DNA of 64,000 nt from Gordonia sp. PP30 (GCF_023100845.1 NZ_CP095864.1:4340001-4404000); one strand, 5' to 3'. Numbered from the stretch's first letter, positions 44,505 through 53,088 are shown. Notes: generated from the letters alone by a model not told the origin. Numbers and translations are program-made.

Positions 44505-45716
44505 TCAGGCGACGCGCTCGAACACGGCGGCCAGGCCCTGGCCACCGCCGATGCACATCGTCTCCAGTGCGTATCGGCCGCCGCGGCGGTCCAGCTCACG
44601 GAGCATGGTCGCGAGGATCCGGACGCCGGTGGCGCCGACCGGGTGCCCCAGCGAGATGCCCGAGCCGTTGACGTTCATCCGCGCGAGATCGTCGTCGCCC
44701 AGGCCCCACGTCGCGGTGCAGGCGAGAACCTGCGCGGCGAAGGCCTCGTTGAGTTCGATGAGGTCGAGGTCGGCGAAGGTCAGGCCGGCGCGTTCGAGAA
44801 CCGCATCGGTCGCCGGCACCGGACCGATGCCCATGCGATTCGGTTCGACCCCGGCCGCGGCCCAGGTGACCAGCCGGGCCAGCGGCCGCAGACCGAGTTG
44901 CTCGGCCTTCTCCCGGGTCGTCACGATGCAGACGGCGGCGCCGTCGTTCTGGCCGCTGGCGTTGCCCGCGGTGACGGTCGACTCCGGATCGATCCGGCGG
45001 CGCACGGCCTTCATTCCGGCCAGCGCTTCCCGCGAGATGTCGGGCCGCGGATGCTCGTCGCGATCGCGGACGACGTCGCCCTTCCGGGTGCTCACGGTGA
45101 CCGGGACCAGCTCACCGGTCAGGCGGCCCTCGTCGTGCGCGGCGACGGCGCGGCGATGCGACTGATAAGCGAGCTCGTCCTGTGCCTCGCGACTGATCGA
45201 GTACTCCTCACGGAGGTTCTCGGCGGTCTCCAGCATGCCGCCCTCGACCGGGTAAAACCTGCCGCCGGAGGTCACGCGGCCGCGGTTGATGCGGTCCATC
45301 AGGATGGTGTCGGTGCCGCGCAGACCGAAACGCAGACCCAGTGCGTAGTGCTCGGCCTGGCTCATGCTCTCCGCACCGCCGGCGAGGACCAGGTCGCAGA
45401 TGCCGGTCTGCACGCGCATGGCGGCGTCGATCACGGCCTGCAGACCGGAGCCGCAGCGGCGGTCGAGCTGCATTCCGGGGACCATGACCTCCAGCCCGGC
45501 GTCGAGCGCGGCGATGCGGCCGATGGCCGGCGCCTCACCGTTGGGATAGCACTGACCGAAGAGGACATCGTCGACGTCGCCGCCGGTGATACCGGTGCGG
45601 TCGACCAGCGCCTTGACGACGGTCGCCGCCAGCTCCGCGGCCGGCACCGAGGCGAACATCCCACCGTATTCTCCGACCGGGGTACGGAGGGGTTCGCAGA
45701 TGACGGCTTCGCGCAT
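44505..45716 (-). CDS. Thiolase 1 (acetyl-CoA acyltransferase)
   Basis: This 403-residue thiolase has the nucleophilic Cys in QLDRRCGSGLQAV, the His in NGSGISLGHPVGATG and the second Cys in TMCIGGGQGLAAVF; ELNEAFAAQVLA is also typical. It catalyses CoA-dependent cleavage of 3-oxoacyl-CoA. The ATG at 45716 with GAAAGG upstream was chosen over a longer frame to 45755. It is divergent from acyl-CoA dehydrogenase 2, with an AT-rich site between them at 45786-45799. Confidence 0.94.
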   Translation of the reverse strand: MREAVICEPLRTPVGEYGGMFASVPAAELAATVVKALVDRTGITGGDVDDVLFGQCYPNGEAPAIGRIAALDAGLEVMVPGMQLDRRCGSGLQAVIDAAMRVQTGICDLVLAGGAESMSQAEHYALGLRFGLRGTDTILMDRINRGRVTSGGRFYPVEGGMLETAENLREEYSISREAQDELAYQSHRRAVAAHDEGRLTGELVPVTVSTRKGDVVRDRDEHPRPDISREALAGMKAVRRRIDPESTVTAGNASGQNDGAAVCIVTTREKAEQLGLRPLARLVTWAAAGVEPNRMGIGPVPATDAVLERAGLTFADLDLIELNEAFAAQVLACTATWGLGDDDLARMNVNGSGISLGHPVGATGVRILATMLRELDRRGGRYALETMCIGGGQGLAAVFERVA

Positions 45717-45785
45717 CTCGCGCCTTTCTCTTGCCCGAAGATGAGAAGAAATCAACGGTAGACGATGTTTCTAGCATCACTGTAG

Positions 45786-45799
45786 ATTATATTTTATAT
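45786..45799. promoter_or_regulatory. AT-rich operator-like site 2
   Basis: ATTATATTTTATAT in the 148-bp space between divergent thiolase 1 and acyl-CoA dehydrogenase 2. It is 70 bp from one start and 66 bp from the other, so one bound regulator could control both. It shares ATTATAT with sites 3 to 5. Confidence 0.5.
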
Positions 45800-45864
45800 C
45801 AGGATAGAAGATTCTTCCGACTCACCCCGCGACATTTCCGACGCTACCCCCCGGAGGGACACCC

Positions 45865-47061
45865 ATGCCCCGACTGTGCGAGACCGCTGACCTCACCGAC
45901 ATCCAGCACGACATCCTCGCGACCGTTCGCGACTTCGTCGACGAGCAGATCATCCCGGTCGCGACCGAACTCGAGCATCGCGACGAGTACCCCACCGAGA
46001 TCGTCGCAAAGATGAAGGAGATGGACATCTTCGGGCTGACCATCCCCGAGGAGTACGGCGGGCTGGGCGAATCCCTTCTCACCTACGCGCTGGTGGTCGA
46101 GGAACTGTCCCGCGGCTGGATGAGCGTCTCGGGCATCGTCAACACCCATTTCATCGTCGCCTACCTGCTGCTGCAGCACGGCACCGACGAGCAGAAGCGG
46201 AAGTACCTGCCGCGACTGGCCGCCGGCGAGCTGACCGGCGCCTTCTCCATGTCCGAGCCGGCCCTCGGTTCGGACGTCGCCGCGATCAGCACCACGGCCA
46301 CGGACAACGGCGACGGCGGCTACACGATCAACGGCCAGAAGATGTGGCTGACCAACGGCGGGTCATCGTCGCTGGTGGCCGTGCTGGTCCGGACGCCCGG
46401 CGTCGGTGGCGAGAAGCCGCACCAGAATCTGACGACCTTCCTGGTGGAGAAGACCCCGGGCTTCGGCGAGGTCACGCCCGGCCTGACCATCCCCGGGAAG
46501 ATCGAGAAGATGGGCTACAAGGGCGTCGACACCACGGAGCTGATCTTCGACGAGTTCACCATCTCCGGCGACGAGATCCTCGGCGGCACCCCCGGCCGCG
46601 GCTTCTACCAGATGATGGACGGCGTCGAGGTGGGCCGTGTGAACGTCGCCGCGCGGGGGGTCGGCGTCGCCCACCGTGCCTTCGAGCTGGGGGCGTCGTA
46701 CGCACAGCAGCGCGAGACCTTCGGCAAGCCGATCGCCCAGCACCAGGCCGTATTGTTCCGGCTCGCGGAGATGGGCACCAAGGTCGAGGCCGCGCACCAG
46801 ATGGTGGTGCGCGCCGCCCGCATCAAAGACGCCGGGCAGCGCAACGACCTGGAGGCGGGCATGGCCAAGTACCTGGCCTCGGAGTACTGCCGCGACGTGG
46901 TGGAAGATGCCTTCCGCATTCACGGCGGCTACGGCTTCGCGAAAGAATACGAGATCGAGCGCCTGTACCGGGAGGCCCCGATGCTGCTGATCGGTGAGGG
47001 CACCGCCGACATCCAGCGCATGATCATCGGCCGCCGCCTGCTCGAGAACTACCGGTTCTGA
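45865..47061 (+). CDS. Acyl-CoA dehydrogenase 2
   Basis: This 398-residue enzyme has FSMSEPALGSDVAAIST, GQKMWLTNGGSSSLVAVLV, HGGYGFAKEYEIERLYREAP and the C-terminal IGEGTADIQRMIIG. The tail region with KEYEIERLYREAPMLLIGEGT is very like that of acyl-CoA dehydrogenase 3 at 50847-51998. The two are probably paralogues acting in one pathway. GGAGGG lies 7 bp before the ATG at 45865. The gene stands alone on its transcript; the next gene is a decayed TetR regulator. Confidence 0.93.
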   Translation: MPRLCETADLTDIQHDILATVRDFVDEQIIPVATELEHRDEYPTEIVAKMKEMDIFGLTIPEEYGGLGESLLTYALVVEELSRGWMSVSGIVNTHFIVAYLLLQHGTDEQKRKYLPRLAAGELTGAFSMSEPALGSDVAAISTTATDNGDGGYTINGQKMWLTNGGSSSLVAVLVRTPGVGGEKPHQNLTTFLVEKTPGFGEVTPGLTIPGKIEKMGYKGVDTTELIFDEFTISGDEILGGTPGRGFYQMMDGVEVGRVNVAARGVGVAHRAFELGASYAQQRETFGKPIAQHQAVLFRLAEMGTKVEAAHQMVVRAARIKDAGQRNDLEAGMAKYLASEYCRDVVEDAFRIHGGYGFAKEYEIERLYREAPMLLIGEGTADIQRMIIGRRLLENYRF

Positions 47062-47211
47062 AGACGAGCCGAGGAGTCGGGCAGACGTCGAGGCGGCGCT
47101 GCGACTCGCCGAGGGGTGCGGCGTCTGGCCGTTTACGCTCAGGGGGAGGCATCCGGCACAGAGGACTGAGGATGACGGCGACGAAGGCGGACGATGTACC
47201 GGGGCCGGCGC

Positions 47212-47720
47212 ATGTCCGAGTCCGAAGCCACTCGCGCGCGGATCATCGCCGCGGCCGGCAAGGTGCTGGCCACCCAGGGCTACGAACACACCCGGCCCTC
47301 GGCGGTGGCGCCGAGTACACCCACCGGCGGGTACGCGACGCCCTCTGAGAATCGGCGACCGCGGGCGAACGGCTGTTCGCCGCCACCCGCGCGTTCATCG
47401 AGGCGCAGCTGAAGATCGGCGCCGTGTCACCCGCACACATCCGCAACTACCGCACGCTGCCGGAGGAAATCCGCGAGCGCCTGCGCCCCGAACTCGAGGC
47501 CTTTTCCGTGCTGTGGGACCGGCTCGTCCAGGCCGCGGCGGCGACCGGCGAGATCCGGACCGACATCGATCCGTTCGTGCTGCACCTGTTCGTCGCGCAC
47601 ACCTCGGAGCAGCTGGTCACGTGGCCCGACTATGCCAAGCCGTCCACGGCGAAGACCGTCGACACGATTCTCGCGCTGATGCGCAGCGGCGTCGTCGGGC
47701 CGGGTGGCGGCGGGGAATAA
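47212..47720 (+). pseudogene. Decayed TetR-family regulator
   Basis: The N-terminal helix of a TetR regulator (MSESEATRARIIAAAGKVLATQGYEHT) is followed by garbled sequence. The HTH recognition segment is missing. A second frame then resumes with ERLFAATRAFIEAQLKIG and a good C-terminal ligand-binding part (HIRNYRTLPEEIRERLRPELEAF…DYAKPSTAKTVDTILALMRSG). Only about 76 bp separate the two recognisable parts, where about 105 bp would be expected, and the frame changes. A loss plus a frameshift therefore destroyed the DNA-binding domain. The surviving C-terminal frame could still be read from GTG 47424. Confidence 0.75.
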
Positions 47721-47792
47721 CGTCGAATCGTCGCGACTCTTGGAGCCCGCACGCCCGTGCTCTCCGGACGCACCCGGACAAAGCTGCGTGCA

Positions 47793-48479
47793 CTATCCGT
47801 CGGACCACATCCCCTGCTTGGCCAGGGTGGCGACCAGTTCGTCGGCACCCGACATGATGTGCTCGCGCATCAGCGTCTCGGCCCGCGCAGCGTCTCGCGC
47901 GGCGAGCGCGTCGATGATCTTCGGGTGGGACTCCATGGTGTCGTCGGTGTGGCCTTCGATGTCGTTGTAGAAACGATTCGGCAGCTGCCGCACGATCGAG
48001 GCGAGCATGGTCGCCAGGCGGCGCGACCCGGCGGCGAGGTTGACGCAACGGTGGAATTCGTGGCCGTAGCGCACGGTTCCCTCGTCGTCGCCCGCCGCCA
48101 GCGCCCGCTGATGATCCGCCAGAATCTCCCGCAAGCGCTCCAGGTCGGCATCGGTGATGCTCTCCGCGGCGCGCCGGGCGAGTTCGGCGGCCAGCACGGC
48201 CTGGGCCCAGAACAGGTCGCGCACGTCCTGTTTGGTGAATTCGCTGACCACGAACCCCCGCCGCGGCACCAGCTCGACGAAGCCCTCACCCGACAGGATG
48301 AGCAGACCCTCGCGCACCGGCGTGTTGCTGACACCGACGGCCTTGGCGATCGGCTCGGTGCGCAAGAAGTCGCCGGGCCGGGCCTGGCCGGAGATGATCA
48401 GTTCGCGCACATACGCGGCGACGTCCTCGGACAACTGCTGCCGGCCCACAGCCTGACCGTGTCGCGCTTCCACCGTCAT
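47793..48479 (-). CDS. GntR-family regulator with FCD domain
   Basis: This regulator of about 228 residues has an N-terminal winged helix (about 15-75: QLSEDVAAYVRELIISGQARPGDFLRTEPIAKAVGVSNTPVREGLLILSGEGFVELVPRRGFVVSEF). An all-helical FCD effector domain follows, with possible metal-binding residues in GHEFHRCVNLA and NRFYNDIEGH. FCD regulators sense small carboxylic acids and act mostly as repressors. Lying between two catabolic operons and carrying an AT-rich site in its own promoter (48527-48540), it is the best candidate for the regulator of this island. Starts at GTG 48491 and GTG 48521 are alternatives. Confidence 0.88.
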   Translation of the reverse strand: MTVEARHGQAVGRQQLSEDVAAYVRELIISGQARPGDFLRTEPIAKAVGVSNTPVREGLLILSGEGFVELVPRRGFVVSEFTKQDVRDLFWAQAVLAAELARRAAESITDADLERLREILADHQRALAAGDDEGTVRYGHEFHRCVNLAAGSRRLATMLASIVRQLPNRFYNDIEGHTDDTMESHPKIIDALAARDAARAETLMREHIMSGADELVATLAKQGMWSDG

Positions 48480-48526
48480 CGCCGTAGCCACCGTTCTCTC
48501 TCGGGCATGACCCACGCCCACCTGAG

Positions 48527-48540
48527 AATATATAATACGC
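48527..48540. promoter_or_regulatory. AT-rich operator-like site 3 (GntR promoter)
   Basis: Read on the minus strand, the sequence is GCGTATTATATATTCTC. It nearly equals site 5 (GCGTATTAAATATTAGG, 52531) over 14 bp. It lies just upstream of the GntR/FCD gene, as expected for autoregulation, and includes possible -10 hexamers. Confidence 0.55.
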
Positions 48541-48594
48541 TTTACGTGGCGCCCGGCATTCCGTCGGTGCTTGGTGAGGTTCCGGCCGCGTGGT

Positions 48595-49494
48595 TCAGGA
48601 ACCCGCTTCGATCGCCTCGGCCAGATCGACCAGCGCCTGCGCCGTCTTCACGTGAGCGATATCGATGTGCTGACCCTCGAAGTCGACTGCCGAGCTGCCG
48701 GCGGCCTCGGCCTCGTTGTAGACGGAGATCAGACGGCGCGCGGTGGCGACTTCCTCCGGATCCGGCCCGTACACCTCGTTGGCGACAGCGACGTGCGAGG
48801 GGTGAATCGCGACCAGGCCGCGGTAGCCGAGGCGGCGGTTGTCCTCGCAGAAGGTCCGCAGACCGTCCAGGTTCCGGATGTCCTGCCACACACCGGCCAT
48901 CGGATGGCTCAGGCCGATCTGGCGCAGCGCCAGGTTGACCCGAGACCGCATGTACAGGGTCTCCAGGCCCTCCAGCGTGAACTCGATGCCGAGCGATCGG
49001 CCGGCGTCGGCATTCGGGCCGGTGGCGCCGAGCGCGGACACCATCCTGCCGGAGGCGGCGACGATCTTCTCGCAGGAACCCATGGCCTCGGCGGTCTCGA
49101 AGCAGGCCAGCAGCTTCACGTGTCCGTCGTCCAGACCCCGCAGCCGCTCGATGTGGCTGAGCACGGCGTCGAGCCGCACCACGTCGGTCTCGTTGTAGAT
49201 CTTCGCCAGGAAGAGTCCGGCCAGACCGGGGCGGACGACGGCCTCCAGGTCACCGTTCATCAGGCCGGTCTCCTCGGGATTCACCCGAACCCACAGATCG
49301 GGACGCACGCCCTGCCCGGTGAGACGGTCGATGGTCTCGGCGACCATGTCGCGCGCGGCGACCTTCTCGACGGGCGGGACCGAGTCCTCGAGGTCGAGGA
49401 TCAGCGCGTCGGTACCTGAGTTGACGCCCTTGTCGGCCCAGGCACCCTTGTGGCCGGGGACGAACAGCATGGAACGGTACGGCTTCATGGTCAT
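48595..49494 (-). CDS. CitE-like HpcH/HpaI lyase 2
   Basis: This 299-residue lyase of the CitE/citramalyl-CoA/malyl-CoA group is longer than the first copy. It has RSMLFVPGHKGAWADKGVNSGTDALILDLEDSV, the Mg-binding Glu of LLACFETAEAMGSCEKI, ATGPNADAGRSLGIEFT and GYRGLVAIHPSHV. GGAGAAC lies 6 bp before the ATG at 49494. It belongs to the minus-strand group with thiolase 2 and acyl-CoA dehydrogenase 3, separated from thiolase 2 by 111 bp. Two differing CitE-like lyases in one island suggest two cleavage steps or two substrates. Confidence 0.87.
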   Translation of the reverse strand: MTMKPYRSMLFVPGHKGAWADKGVNSGTDALILDLEDSVPPVEKVAARDMVAETIDRLTGQGVRPDLWVRVNPEETGLMNGDLEAVVRPGLAGLFLAKIYNETDVVRLDAVLSHIERLRGLDDGHVKLLACFETAEAMGSCEKIVAASGRMVSALGATGPNADAGRSLGIEFTLEGLETLYMRSRVNLALRQIGLSHPMAGVWQDIRNLDGLRTFCEDNRRLGYRGLVAIHPSHVAVANEVYGPDPEEVATARRLISVYNEAEAAGSSAVDFEGQHIDIAHVKTAQALVDLAEAIEAGS

Positions 49495-49605
49495 ACGGTG
49501 TTCTCCAGATTCCTTATGGATGGATGGGTGTACGGTCGGGATTCGTCGTCGTCGACCACCACGGCCGACCGCGAGGAAGCGCTTGCCTTCCCGGGGCTCG
49601 CCGCG

Positions 49606-50829
49606 TCACACCGCCTCAAAGGTGGCGGCCAGTCCCTGCCCGCCGCCGATGCACATGGTGGCCAGACCGGTTCCGCCGCCGCGGCGGCGCAGTTCGTGAA
49701 GCATGGTGGTGACCATTCGCACGCCGGTGGCGCCGATCGGGTGGCCGAGGGATATCCCCGACCCGTTCACGTTGACCCGGTCGGCGTCGTTCCAGCCCCA
49801 GCCTTCCAACACGGCCAGGACCTGCACCGCGAAAGCCTCGTTCAACTCCACCAGGTCCAGGCCGTCGAGCAGTTCGGGCACGCTGAGGCCCGCACGGGTG
49901 GCGAGCTTGTCGACGGCGGGGACGGGGCCGAGGCCCATCCGGTCCGGGGCACACCCGGCGGCGGCCCACCCGGTCAGGAACCCGATCGGCTCCAGACCGA
50001 GCTCATCGAGCCGATCCTCGGCCACGATCACACAGGCCGCCGCCGCATCGTTCTGCTGACTCGCGTTGCCCGCCGTCACCGTGCCGCCGGCCATCAACGG
50101 CCGCAACGTCCCGAGAGACTCCACGGTGCTGTCGGGGCGAATGCCCTCGTCCCGGCCAAAGATCGTCGGCACGTCCCGGCGCTGCGGAACGACGACGTCG
50201 ATCACCTCGTCGGCGAACGTGCCCGCTTCCCACGCCGCCGCGGCCCGCTGGTGACTGCGCACCGCATACGCATCGGCCTGCTCCCGGCTGATGCCGAAGT
50301 CGTTCGCCAGGTTCTCCGCGGTCTCGATCATCCCGGAAATCCGCCCGAACCGGGCCTCCGGCTGCGACCGCTCCCGGCCCCGATCGAGCCGGTCGTACAA
50401 CACACTGTTGCCCGCCCGCTTACCCCACCGCGAATCGATCGAGTAGTACTCGATCCGCGACATCGACTCCACACCACCGGCCAGCACCGCGTCGGCGGCC
50501 CCGGTCTGCACCATCATGGCCGCCGTCACCAGCGCCTGCAGACCACCACCACACCGCCGATCCAGCTGCATACCCGGCACCGAAATCGGTAGGTCCGCGT
50601 GCAACGCCAGCCATCGGCCCACGCACGGCACCTCCGAATTCGCGTACGACTGCGCGAACACGACGTCGTCGATCCGCTCCGGGTCGATGCCGCTGCGCTC
50701 GACGGTCGCCTTCACCACCGCGGCCCCGAGGTCTTCGACCGGCAGATCCTGCAGGGCGCCGCCGAAGGTGCCGACCGGAGTCCGCAGCGGCGCGACGATC
50801 GCCGCACGCCGCAGAGTTGGAGTACTCAT
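49606..50829 (-). CDS. Thiolase 2 (acetyl-CoA acyltransferase)
   Basis: This 407-residue thiolase has the nucleophile in QLDRRCGGGLQALV, the His in NGSGISLGHPIGATG and Cys in TMCIGGGQGLAATF. It is clearly a paralogue of thiolase 1 (MQLDRRCG and the whole C-terminal block are shared). It follows acyl-CoA dehydrogenase 3 by 17 bp on the same strand, so they are cotranscribed and probably act in sequence on one acyl-CoA. Confidence 0.94.
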   Translation of the reverse strand: MSTPTLRRAAIVAPLRTPVGTFGGALQDLPVEDLGAAVVKATVERSGIDPERIDDVVFAQSYANSEVPCVGRWLALHADLPISVPGMQLDRRCGGGLQALVTAAMMVQTGAADAVLAGGVESMSRIEYYSIDSRWGKRAGNSVLYDRLDRGRERSQPEARFGRISGMIETAENLANDFGISREQADAYAVRSHQRAAAAWEAGTFADEVIDVVVPQRRDVPTIFGRDEGIRPDSTVESLGTLRPLMAGGTVTAGNASQQNDAAAACVIVAEDRLDELGLEPIGFLTGWAAAGCAPDRMGLGPVPAVDKLATRAGLSVPELLDGLDLVELNEAFAVQVLAVLEGWGWNDADRVNVNGSGISLGHPIGATGVRMVTTMLHELRRRGGGTGLATMCIGGGQGLAATFEAV

Positions 50830-50846
50830 CGTGCTGCTTCTTCCGG

Positions 50847-51998
50847 TCAGATCTTGTGACGGGCGATGTGCTGGGCCGCGATCACATTGCGCTGGATCTC
50901 GTTGGTGCCCTCACCCACGATCATCAACGGCGCATCCCGGAAATACCGCTCCACCTCGTATTCCTTCGAGTACCCGTACCCCCCATGCACCCGCACCGCA
51001 TCCAGTGCGATCTCCATCGCCGTCTCCGACGCGAACAACTTCGCCATCCCCGCCTCCAAGTCCGCCCGCTCACCGCGATCGAGCTTGTCGGCCGCGTCCA
51101 GGGTCAGCAACCGCGCGGCCTGCTGCTTCGTCGCCATATCGGCGATCATGTTCCCCACCGACTGGTGCTTCCAGATCGGTTTCCCGAACGACTCCCGCTC
51201 CTGCGCATACCGAGTCGCCGCCTCCAGCGCCGCCTGACCCACACCCAACGCCCGGGAAGCGACCTGAATACGGCCGACCTCCAAGCCGCGCATCATGTGC
51301 GCCCACCCTCTGTTCGGCACGCCACCGAGCACCGCATCGGCGGGGACCTGCGCGGCGTCGAACACCAACTCACAGGCCTCCACCCCGCGGTACCCCAGCT
51401 TCGGGAGCTTCTTCGACACACTGAAACCCGGAGTATCGGCCTCCACCAAGAGCACACTCATCCCCGTGTGCGCCGGCGACGCGGCTCTATCCGTCAGACA
51501 CAACAGACCGAACAGACCCGAATGCGACGCGTTGGAGATCCACGTCTTCGACCCGGTGATCGAAAATCCCTCCGCGTTCGGCGTCCCGACCGTCCTCATG
51601 GCCTGCAGATCGCTACCGCCACCGGGCTCGGTCAACGCCATCGTCGCCCGGATCTCGCCCTCGGCCATCTTCGCCAGATACTTGTCCTTCTGCTCCGGCG
51701 TCCCGAACGTCTTGATGAGGTAGGTGATGACGGAGTGGCCACCGACTGCGCCGGCCAGACTCATCCAGCCCCGCGCGAGTTCCTCACACACTGCCGAGAA
51801 ACACGCCATCGACACATCCACCCCGCCATACTCCGTCGGCGCGAGCAGACCGAAGAAGCCGAGCTCCTTCATCTCGTCGATCCACTCCGCCGGGTAGATG
51901 TCGTCCTGCTCGAACTCCCTTACCCGGGGCGCCACCCGGATGTCGATGAAATCCCGCACCAGCGAAACCATCTCCCGCTCATCCTTGGTCAATGCCAT
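50847..51998 (-). CDS. Acyl-CoA dehydrogenase 3
   Basis: This 383-residue flavoenzyme has MALTEPGGGSDLQAMRT, GSKTWISNASHSGLFGLL, VHGGYGYSKEYEVERYFRDAP and the C-terminal VGEGTNEIQRNVIA. It is similar to acyl-CoA dehydrogenase 2 across the C-terminal half. It is the first gene of the operon acyl-CoA dehydrogenase-thiolase-CitE-like lyase. The ATG at 51998 is preceded by AAGGGC. An AT-rich operator-like site (52043-52061) lies 45 to 63 bp upstream. Confidence 0.94.
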   Translation of the reverse strand: MALTKDEREMVSLVRDFIDIRVAPRVREFEQDDIYPAEWIDEMKELGFFGLLAPTEYGGVDVSMACFSAVCEELARGWMSLAGAVGGHSVITYLIKTFGTPEQKDKYLAKMAEGEIRATMALTEPGGGSDLQAMRTVGTPNAEGFSITGSKTWISNASHSGLFGLLCLTDRAASPAHTGMSVLLVEADTPGFSVSKKLPKLGYRGVEACELVFDAAQVPADAVLGGVPNRGWAHMMRGLEVGRIQVASRALGVGQAALEAATRYAQERESFGKPIWKHQSVGNMIADMATKQQAARLLTLDAADKLDRGERADLEAGMAKLFASETAMEIALDAVRVHGGYGYSKEYEVERYFRDAPLMIVGEGTNEIQRNVIAAQHIARHKI

Positions 51999-52042
51999 AC
52001 GCCCGGCGCCCTTCCATGGGAACTGTCACACCATCTTCAAAC

Positions 52043-52061
52043 GATAATATATAATCGATAC
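52043..52061. promoter_or_regulatory. AT-rich operator-like site 4
   Basis: GATAATATATAATCGATAC, read on the minus strand GTATCGATTATATATTATC, lies upstream of acyl-CoA dehydrogenase 3. It shares ATTATATATT with site 3. AT content is far above the local average. Confidence 0.55.
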
Positions 52062-52307
52062 TTAACAGTTCTTTCGGGGCGAAGGTACCGAGATTCGCTG
52101 CGCCAACTGAGCGCTGGCCGTTCCTGCACAATCCGGCTATCTGCCCGGTCTGCCGGGCAGGATCCGGTACGCCACGCCAATCTGTGCGCCATCCAGAGCC
52201 GGGCGCGATCAAACACGTCTGCGACGGTCCCGGTCACCCGGGTCGACGCCGACCCCACCGATTCGTACCGATGAAGCGAACGGCGGCGCACTCGCGGCCG
52301 TCGAGTA
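52062..52307. other. Non-coding or degenerate stretch
   Basis: No supportable gene is present in this 246-bp stretch. Minus-strand frames here resemble no family I can name. It adjoins the truncated MmgE/PrpD gene and probably contains what is left of its downstream part after deletion. Confidence 0.5.
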
Positions 52308-52508
52308 TCAGGCGATCATCGATGCACCCGGACCCGGCGGAGTGTGCCGCCCGGCCCGGTCAGCGCCCCGCCGCCGGTCGGCCCCATATTCGTCGCAGCC
52401 GAGGGTGTCGAGCAGGATCCGCTGCGATTCGTGGACGACGTCGGCGGGCAGCCGCTCGGCCGTCGTCTCCCTGGCGAACTCCGCGAGCGCGTCGATCAGG
52501 GTTGTCAT
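52308..52508 (-). pseudogene. MmgE/PrpD N-terminal fragment
   Basis: The first about 37 codons (MTTLIDALAEFARETTAERLPADVVHESQRILLDTLGC) match the N-terminus of MmgE/PrpD dehydratases, which handle 2-methylcitrate or similar acids. The family length is about 450 residues; here similarity ends abruptly after LLDTLGC and the rest is unrelated sequence to a stop. It retains a promoter region with an AT-rich site 23 bp upstream, so it once belonged to the catabolic island. Confidence 0.65.
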
Positions 52509-52530
52509 GGGTGACCTTGTCCGACTGAAG

Positions 52531-52549
52531 GCGTATTAAATATTAGGCG
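52531..52549. promoter_or_regulatory. AT-rich operator-like site 5
   Basis: GCGTATTAAATATTAGGCG stands upstream of the MmgE/PrpD remnant. Twelve of its first 14 bases equal the minus-strand reading of site 3 in the GntR promoter. Confidence 0.5.
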
Positions 52550-52589
52550 TCATCTCCCGTTGAGGCGCCATAGCCGGAACACCCAGAAT

Positions 52590-52991
52590 TCACTCGCCCG
52601 CGGCACCGGACCGACGGGCTGCGTACAGGGCCTCGTACTGATCCTTCATCTCCTGCGCTTCGGCCTGCTGCTTGTAGGTCCGCGGCGAATCACCGAGGCC
52701 GTGCTTCTGGAGTCGGCGCACACGGTTCTGGTCCATGTATGACCCCGAGAAGATCAGCGCCAGACACACCGCGAGCAGCACCATCAGCGCCCGCACCCAA
52801 ATCGGACCGGTCGGGAACGCGAAGAACATCACCAGGTACAACGGCAGAAAGCTGACCTGAGACCGGAACAGGTGGCGGGCCACCGCGTGCGGACCCATCA
52901 GGTCGTTCGCGACCCAGTCCCGCTTGCTGTCCGGCAGCTTGGCGCCGTACACGTAGCCGATCCATTGAATGGGGTTGGGCCGACTGCTCAT
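52590..52991 (-). CDS. DUF5313 membrane protein
   Basis: This 133-residue protein has the DUF5313 pattern (RPNPIQWIGYVYGAKLPDSKRDWVANDLMGPHAVARHL) and two central helices (VSFLPLYLVMFFAFPTGPIWV, ALMVLLAVCLALIFSGSYMDQ). A charged C-terminal helix ends …QYEALYAARRSG. DUF5313 proteins are small membrane proteins of mycolic-acid actinobacteria with no known role. The ATG at 52991 is divergent from the MarR/OhrR-type gene, and the 97-bp spacer contains repeated elements that may regulate both. Confidence 0.85.
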   Translation of the reverse strand: MSSRPNPIQWIGYVYGAKLPDSKRDWVANDLMGPHAVARHLFRSQVSFLPLYLVMFFAFPTGPIWVRALMVLLAVCLALIFSGSYMDQNRVRRLQKHGLGDSPRTYKQQAEAQEMKDQYEALYAARRSGAAGE

Positions 52992-53013
52992 GGCGGCGTC
53001 CTCTCATTTAAGT

Positions 53014-53075
53014 CGTGCACTATCGAATACGACACAACCTATCACCCTATTCAATCGTGCGCTATTCAATCGCGG
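53014..53075. promoter_or_regulatory. Repeat elements in the OhrR/DUF5313 divergent promoter
   Basis: CGTGCACTATCGAAT (53014-53028) and CGTGCGCTATTCAAT (53056-53070) agree at 12 of 15 positions and lie 42 bp apart, about four helical turns. A further CCCTATTCAATCG occurs at 53045-53057. The low GC content and repeat pattern suggest binding sites of the adjacent OhrR-type repressor. Confidence 0.5.
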
Positions 53076-53088
53076 TAGGATGTGAGCC

